A stretch of 64,000 nucleotides of DNA from Streptomyces avidinii (GTDB taxonomy: Bacteria; Actinomycetota; Actinomycetes; Streptomycetales; Streptomycetaceae), in contig NZ_BMVL01000001.1 of assembly GCF_014650695.1 (NCBI RefSeq), positions 735,075-799,074 of the forward strand. Reading direction: 5' to 3'. Every line of letters starts with the position of its first letter. Positions within the stretch are counted from its first letter, which is position 1. Below the pieces are notes generated by a model. That model did not search any database. It saw nothing but the letters and a program-made list of their open reading frames with translations, and had not been told where the DNA came from. This document shows positions 61,318 to 64,000 of the stretch, piece after piece. The position numbers and the translations under genes are program-made.

Positions 61318-61782
61318 CTAGGAAATTCCGAGGAGCCGCACCGCTTGGTAGTAGGTCCAGGCAGTGCCGTCGCAGGAGTTCCTGCGGCTGCCCGAATAGT
61401 GCGCGCAGACCCGCTTCAGGTCCGCGTGGAACGCCAGGTCCAGCCGTTGCTTGGCGGCCGGAAACAGCCCTGCCGCGCGATGGTTCCGGTAGCCGAAGTC
61501 ATGGCGCGCGCAGGCGTCCGCGAAGGGGAAGCCCAAGGGGTTGTCGGGGGACGAGGTGCACTGGTCCGTCGACCAGTCGAAGGCGTACGCGGCCCAGGCC
61601 GCCCGGTGCTCGCGCGCCTCGGCCCACGCCTGGTAACTGGCGGCACCGGTCTGCGTCCAGCGGCTGAGCACCTGCGGCTTGTCGGCCGGGACCTGCGGTG
61701 CGGCCCAGGCCGCCGGGGCGAGGGCGAGCACCGCGGTGGCGGCGGCGGTGGCGAGAGCGGGGACGAGGCGGCGACGGCGCAT
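61318..61782 (-). CDS. Secreted bacterial phospholipase A2
   Basis: 154 residues from ATG 61782, with AGGA five bases upstream; a GTG 11 codons earlier has no site. The signal peptide is MRRRRLVPALATAAATAV ... AAWAAP. The catalytic part reads DQCTSSPDNPLGFPFADACARHDFGYRN: Ca-binding loop, paired cysteines and catalytic His-Asp, as in the Streptomyces violaceoruber enzyme. A second pair of cysteines is near the end (CAHYSGSRRNSC). It releases fatty acid from phospholipids outside the cell. Convergent with the sulfite-oxidase gene (12-base gap). Confidence 0.92.
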   Translation of the reverse strand: MRRRRLVPALATAAATAVLALAPAAWAAPQVPADKPQVLSRWTQTGAASYQAWAEAREHRAAWAAYAFDWSTDQCTSSPDNPLGFPFADACARHDFGYRNHRAAGLFPAAKQRLDLAFHADLKRVCAHYSGSRRNSCDGTAWTYYQAVRLLGIS

Positions 61783-61999
61783 GGGGTTCCTCGGTGCCTG
61801 GTCGGAAGGGATCACCTCCGGCCAACTGCCCCGGGCGCCCTGCGGTTACTGCGCGTCGGCCACAGCGCGCGGCCACAGCGCCTCGGCCCGGCCGAAACCG
61901 GCACCCTCCCAGGTATGAGTCCGTATGGGACTTGCGGCGCACTCCTGTTTCGTTCTGAGGAGGGACGCGCCGCGGGGCCCTGCCGCCGAGACTGGAAGC

Positions 62000-62512
62000 A
62001 TGAACCGCCGCCCGCTCGTCATCGCCGCAGCCACCGTGGGAGTGCTCGCCACGGCCGCCTTCGCGCTGCCCAACCTGCCGCCGAACCCCGTGACCGACAC
62101 CATCGACAACAAGGTGTACAAGGAGAAGGGCAAGCGCTTCGCGAGCGCCGCCGATGCTCCCAAGCGCGAGAAGGCTCCGTTCGCCCTGCCGTCCTGGATA
62201 CCCAAGGACGCCACCGATGTCCGCATACGGGTGCGCACGACCGGCGAGGCCCGGCTGATCCGGTTCACCCTCGGCGCGACGCCGCTGGACGGCCCCCAGT
62301 GCGGTGCGAGCACTCCGAAGCCCGTGGGCAACCCGGAGCTGCACGCCAAGTGGTGGCCGGGCGGCAGCCTGCGGGACGGGGCGCGCTCCGAGTGCCGGGG
62401 CACCCACCAGTACCAGGTCGTGGTGCGCGGCAAGCGGGTCTACGCCTGGACGGACGGCACCCCGGGCACCGGCTCCCGGGACGGCGCCCCCGCGCTGCGC
62501 GCCCACGGCTGA
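62000..62512 (+). CDS. Small secreted protein of unknown function
   Basis: 170 residues from ATG 62000, with GGAAG just upstream. Signal peptide MNRRPLVIAAATVGVLATAAFA is followed by a mature domain with ALPSWIPKDATDVRIRVRTT, two cysteines (about 98 and 128) that may bridge, and HQYQVVVRGKRVYAW. This is a small beta-rich extracellular domain. I recognise no family. Divergent from the phospholipase gene (217-base spacer). Confidence 0.8.
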   Translation: MNRRPLVIAAATVGVLATAAFALPNLPPNPVTDTIDNKVYKEKGKRFASAADAPKREKAPFALPSWIPKDATDVRIRVRTTGEARLIRFTLGATPLDGPQCGASTPKPVGNPELHAKWWPGGSLRDGARSECRGTHQYQVVVRGKRVYAWTDGTPGTGSRDGAPALRAHG

Positions 62513-62598
62513 CCACCCCTCGGCCACAGGGCACCGAGCGGGCAGGCGGGAGTACGGGCGTGCCGTTCCGGCTCCGGTGAACCGGCTCCCGGGAGTGT

Positions 62599-63369
62599 TC
62601 AGTCGCGGGCCAGTGCCGCCGCGGTCGCCCGGGCGAAGCCTTCCGGGTTGTCGAGCATGATGTTGTGCCCGCAGTCGGGGACGGACACCACGGCCACGCC
62701 CGAGGCCTCCAGGGCTTCGGCACCCGGGAGCGGACCGTCCGCCTCCGGCAGCAGGTAGGTGCACGGGATCTCCGACTCCAGCAGCAGCTCGCGCATGGTG
62801 GGCGTGGTGCCCGCGACCAGGTGGACGGCGGTGCGGTACAGGGCGGTTCGGCCGGCGAGCCGCATCGTCGCCCACCAGTGCGCGCCGACTCGGTCCCGCA
62901 CCTCGGCCCAGCCCCCGCTCAGGAACTCCTCCTCGGTGTAGGAGGCGATCCCGCTGCTCCCGGGCATGACGGGCACGGGCTGCTGCGGGTCCAGGTTGGC
63001 ATCGACGAGCACCAGCCGGGACACCAGGTGGGGGTGCCGGTGGGCGAGCACGATGGCGACGGCCCCGCCCATGCTGTGCGCGATCAGCTCGGCGCCCTTC
63101 GCACCGGCCGCCGTGAGGGCGGCGGCCAACGCGTCGGCGTGCGCTTCGAGGGTGTAGGAGAACCCCTCGGGCCGGTCGCTGTGCCCGTGGCCCAGCAGAT
63201 CGACCAGCAGCGAGCGCCGCCCCGCCAGCAGCTGATGCGTGGCGCTCGCCGTGAAGTAGGCGGGCGAGGTGGCCCCCAGCCCGTGCACATAGACCCGGGC
63301 CGGCTCCTCCCCCGGCAGCTCGACCCAGCGGATCCGGTCGCCCTCCGGCGTGACCACGGCGTTCTTCAC
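62599..63369 (-). CDS. Alpha/beta hydrolase
   Basis: 256 residues from GTG 63369 with GGGGGAG five bases upstream. Motifs: oxyanion HGLGATSPAY, LLGHGHSDRP, nucleophile Ser in AHSMGGAVA, and catalytic His in PDCGHNIML. It has the CxxxHG-free, classic hydrolase/lipase pattern with a helical cap (about 130-190). The substrate is unknown. Convergent with the preceding small secreted protein. Confidence 0.9.
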   Translation of the reverse strand: MKNAVVTPEGDRIRWVELPGEEPARVYVHGLGATSPAYFTASATHQLLAGRRSLLVDLLGHGHSDRPEGFSYTLEAHADALAAALTAAGAKGAELIAHSMGGAVAIVLAHRHPHLVSRLVLVDANLDPQQPVPVMPGSSGIASYTEEEFLSGGWAEVRDRVGAHWWATMRLAGRTALYRTAVHLVAGTTPTMRELLLESEIPCTYLLPEADGPLPGAEALEASGVAVVSVPDCGHNIMLDNPEGFARATAAALARD

Positions 63370-63504
63370 GATGCTCCCCCTCGGCGTCTTCGCCCTTGAC
63401 GGCCGGAACAGGCTAAGGGGTGCCCCCGCCGGGGCTGTCGCTGCCCGCCACGCCGTGCCGCATATCGGCTGACCATCCGTCATGTGCGCACTATCGTGAC
63501 CGCC

Positions 63505-63918
63505 ATGGACATCCGCCGGGCCGTCACCCCCGCCGAGCTCTCGGCCGCCGAATCCCTCTTCGACGGGCCCGCCCGCACGGAGTGGTCCGAGCGGTTCCTC
63601 GCCGCCCCGGGCCACGTGATGCTCATCGCCTACGTCGACGGCGTGCCCGCCGGGATGGTCTCCGGCATCGAGATGAGCCACCCCGACAAGGGCACCGAGA
63701 TGTGCCTGTACGAGCTCTCCGTGGACGAGGGGTACCGCCGCCGCGGCATCGGCCGCGACCTGACCCTGGCCCTCGCCGAGGAGGCGAAGGCGCGCGGTTG
63801 TTACGGCATGTGGGTGGGGGTCGACACCGACAACGAGGCCGCCCTGGCCACCTACACCTCGGCCGGCGCGCGCGACGAGGGAGTCTTCTCGATGCGCGGC
63901 TGGCCCCTCGCTCCGTAG
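63505..63918 (+). CDS. GNAT-family N-acetyltransferase
   Basis: 137 residues from ATG 63505; GTG 63484 or 63496 are alternatives, and no ribosome site is clear, so it may be leaderless. The acetyl-CoA motif is LSVDEGYRRRGIGRDLTLAL. The C-terminus has NEAALATYTSAGARDEGVF. The fold is close to aminoglycoside 3-N-acetyltransferase I-like enzymes, but such small proteins usually have other targets. Confidence 0.88.
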   Translation: MDIRRAVTPAELSAAESLFDGPARTEWSERFLAAPGHVMLIAYVDGVPAGMVSGIEMSHPDKGTEMCLYELSVDEGYRRRGIGRDLTLALAEEAKARGCYGMWVGVDTDNEAALATYTSAGARDEGVFSMRGWPLAP

Positions 63919-64000
63919 CCCGGACGGTCCCCTCCCCGCACGGCCTCCCCGCCAGCCTCCGCGCCCCGCCCGGAGCTTAGGGTGAGCGCGGATCAACTCG

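Overview
The window is a piece of a Streptomyces chromosome. The support is a very high GC content, dense genes with GTG, ATG and TTG starts, an almost complete absence of TTA codons, and a gene order that resembles the asd-pepN ... csnR-K ... ssbB-dynAB stretch of the conserved Streptomyces core. No phage, transposon, rRNA or CRISPR array was found.

Layout. 1-1.8 kb: tail of an AbiEi/DUF559-like gene, a flavin-binding oxidase-like gene and a divergent CGNR regulator. 2-11 kb: secreted subtilisin, secreted M28 aminopeptidase, asd and aminopeptidase N, that is, proteolysis with amino-acid metabolism. 11-16 kb: a LysR regulator with two EamA exporters (one with a TTA codon at position 4), then an MFS/MarR divergent pair with a perfect operator. 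16-23.6 kb: small membrane protein, malQ, a secreted GH84-type hexosaminidase, HNH endonuclease and MscS channel. 23.6-30.5 kb: the csnR-E-F-G-H-K operon for uptake and phospho-cleavage of glucosamine oligosaccharides.

30.7-41.5 kb holds the most interesting system: one apparent operon of seven genes. It joins a GlnX-like membrane protein, a GlnH-like amino-acid-binding protein, an unknown alpha-helical protein and a PknG-type kinase to a PP2C phosphatase, a von Willebrand A protein and an FHA protein. Three of the seven carry paired zinc ribbons, and long low-complexity linkers recur. It looks like an amino-acid-sensing phospho-signalling pathway.

41.5-46 kb looks like an accessory insert: HAD phosphatase, NAD(P)-dependent dehydrogenase, a beta-helix protein with a channel-like C-terminus, and two overlapping P-loop kinases. 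46-54 kb returns to housekeeping genes: a PCMT-like methyltransferase, truncated globin, thioesterase, ettA, a PAP2/lipid-kinase fusion and a degenerate thioester-domain surface protein. ssbB with two dynamin-like GTPases (54-57.7 kb) forms a sporulation-division locus. A tRNA-Arg(UCU) gene follows, then a phosphoribosyltransferase-hydrolase fusion, a sulfite-oxidase-like enzyme, a secreted phospholipase A2, a small secreted protein, an alpha/beta hydrolase and a GNAT acetyltransferase.

Many intergenic spaces hold short tandem repeats (7, 8, 9, 18 and about 20 bases) or long perfect hairpins. Assignments are from reading motifs and gene order by eye; no database search was run.
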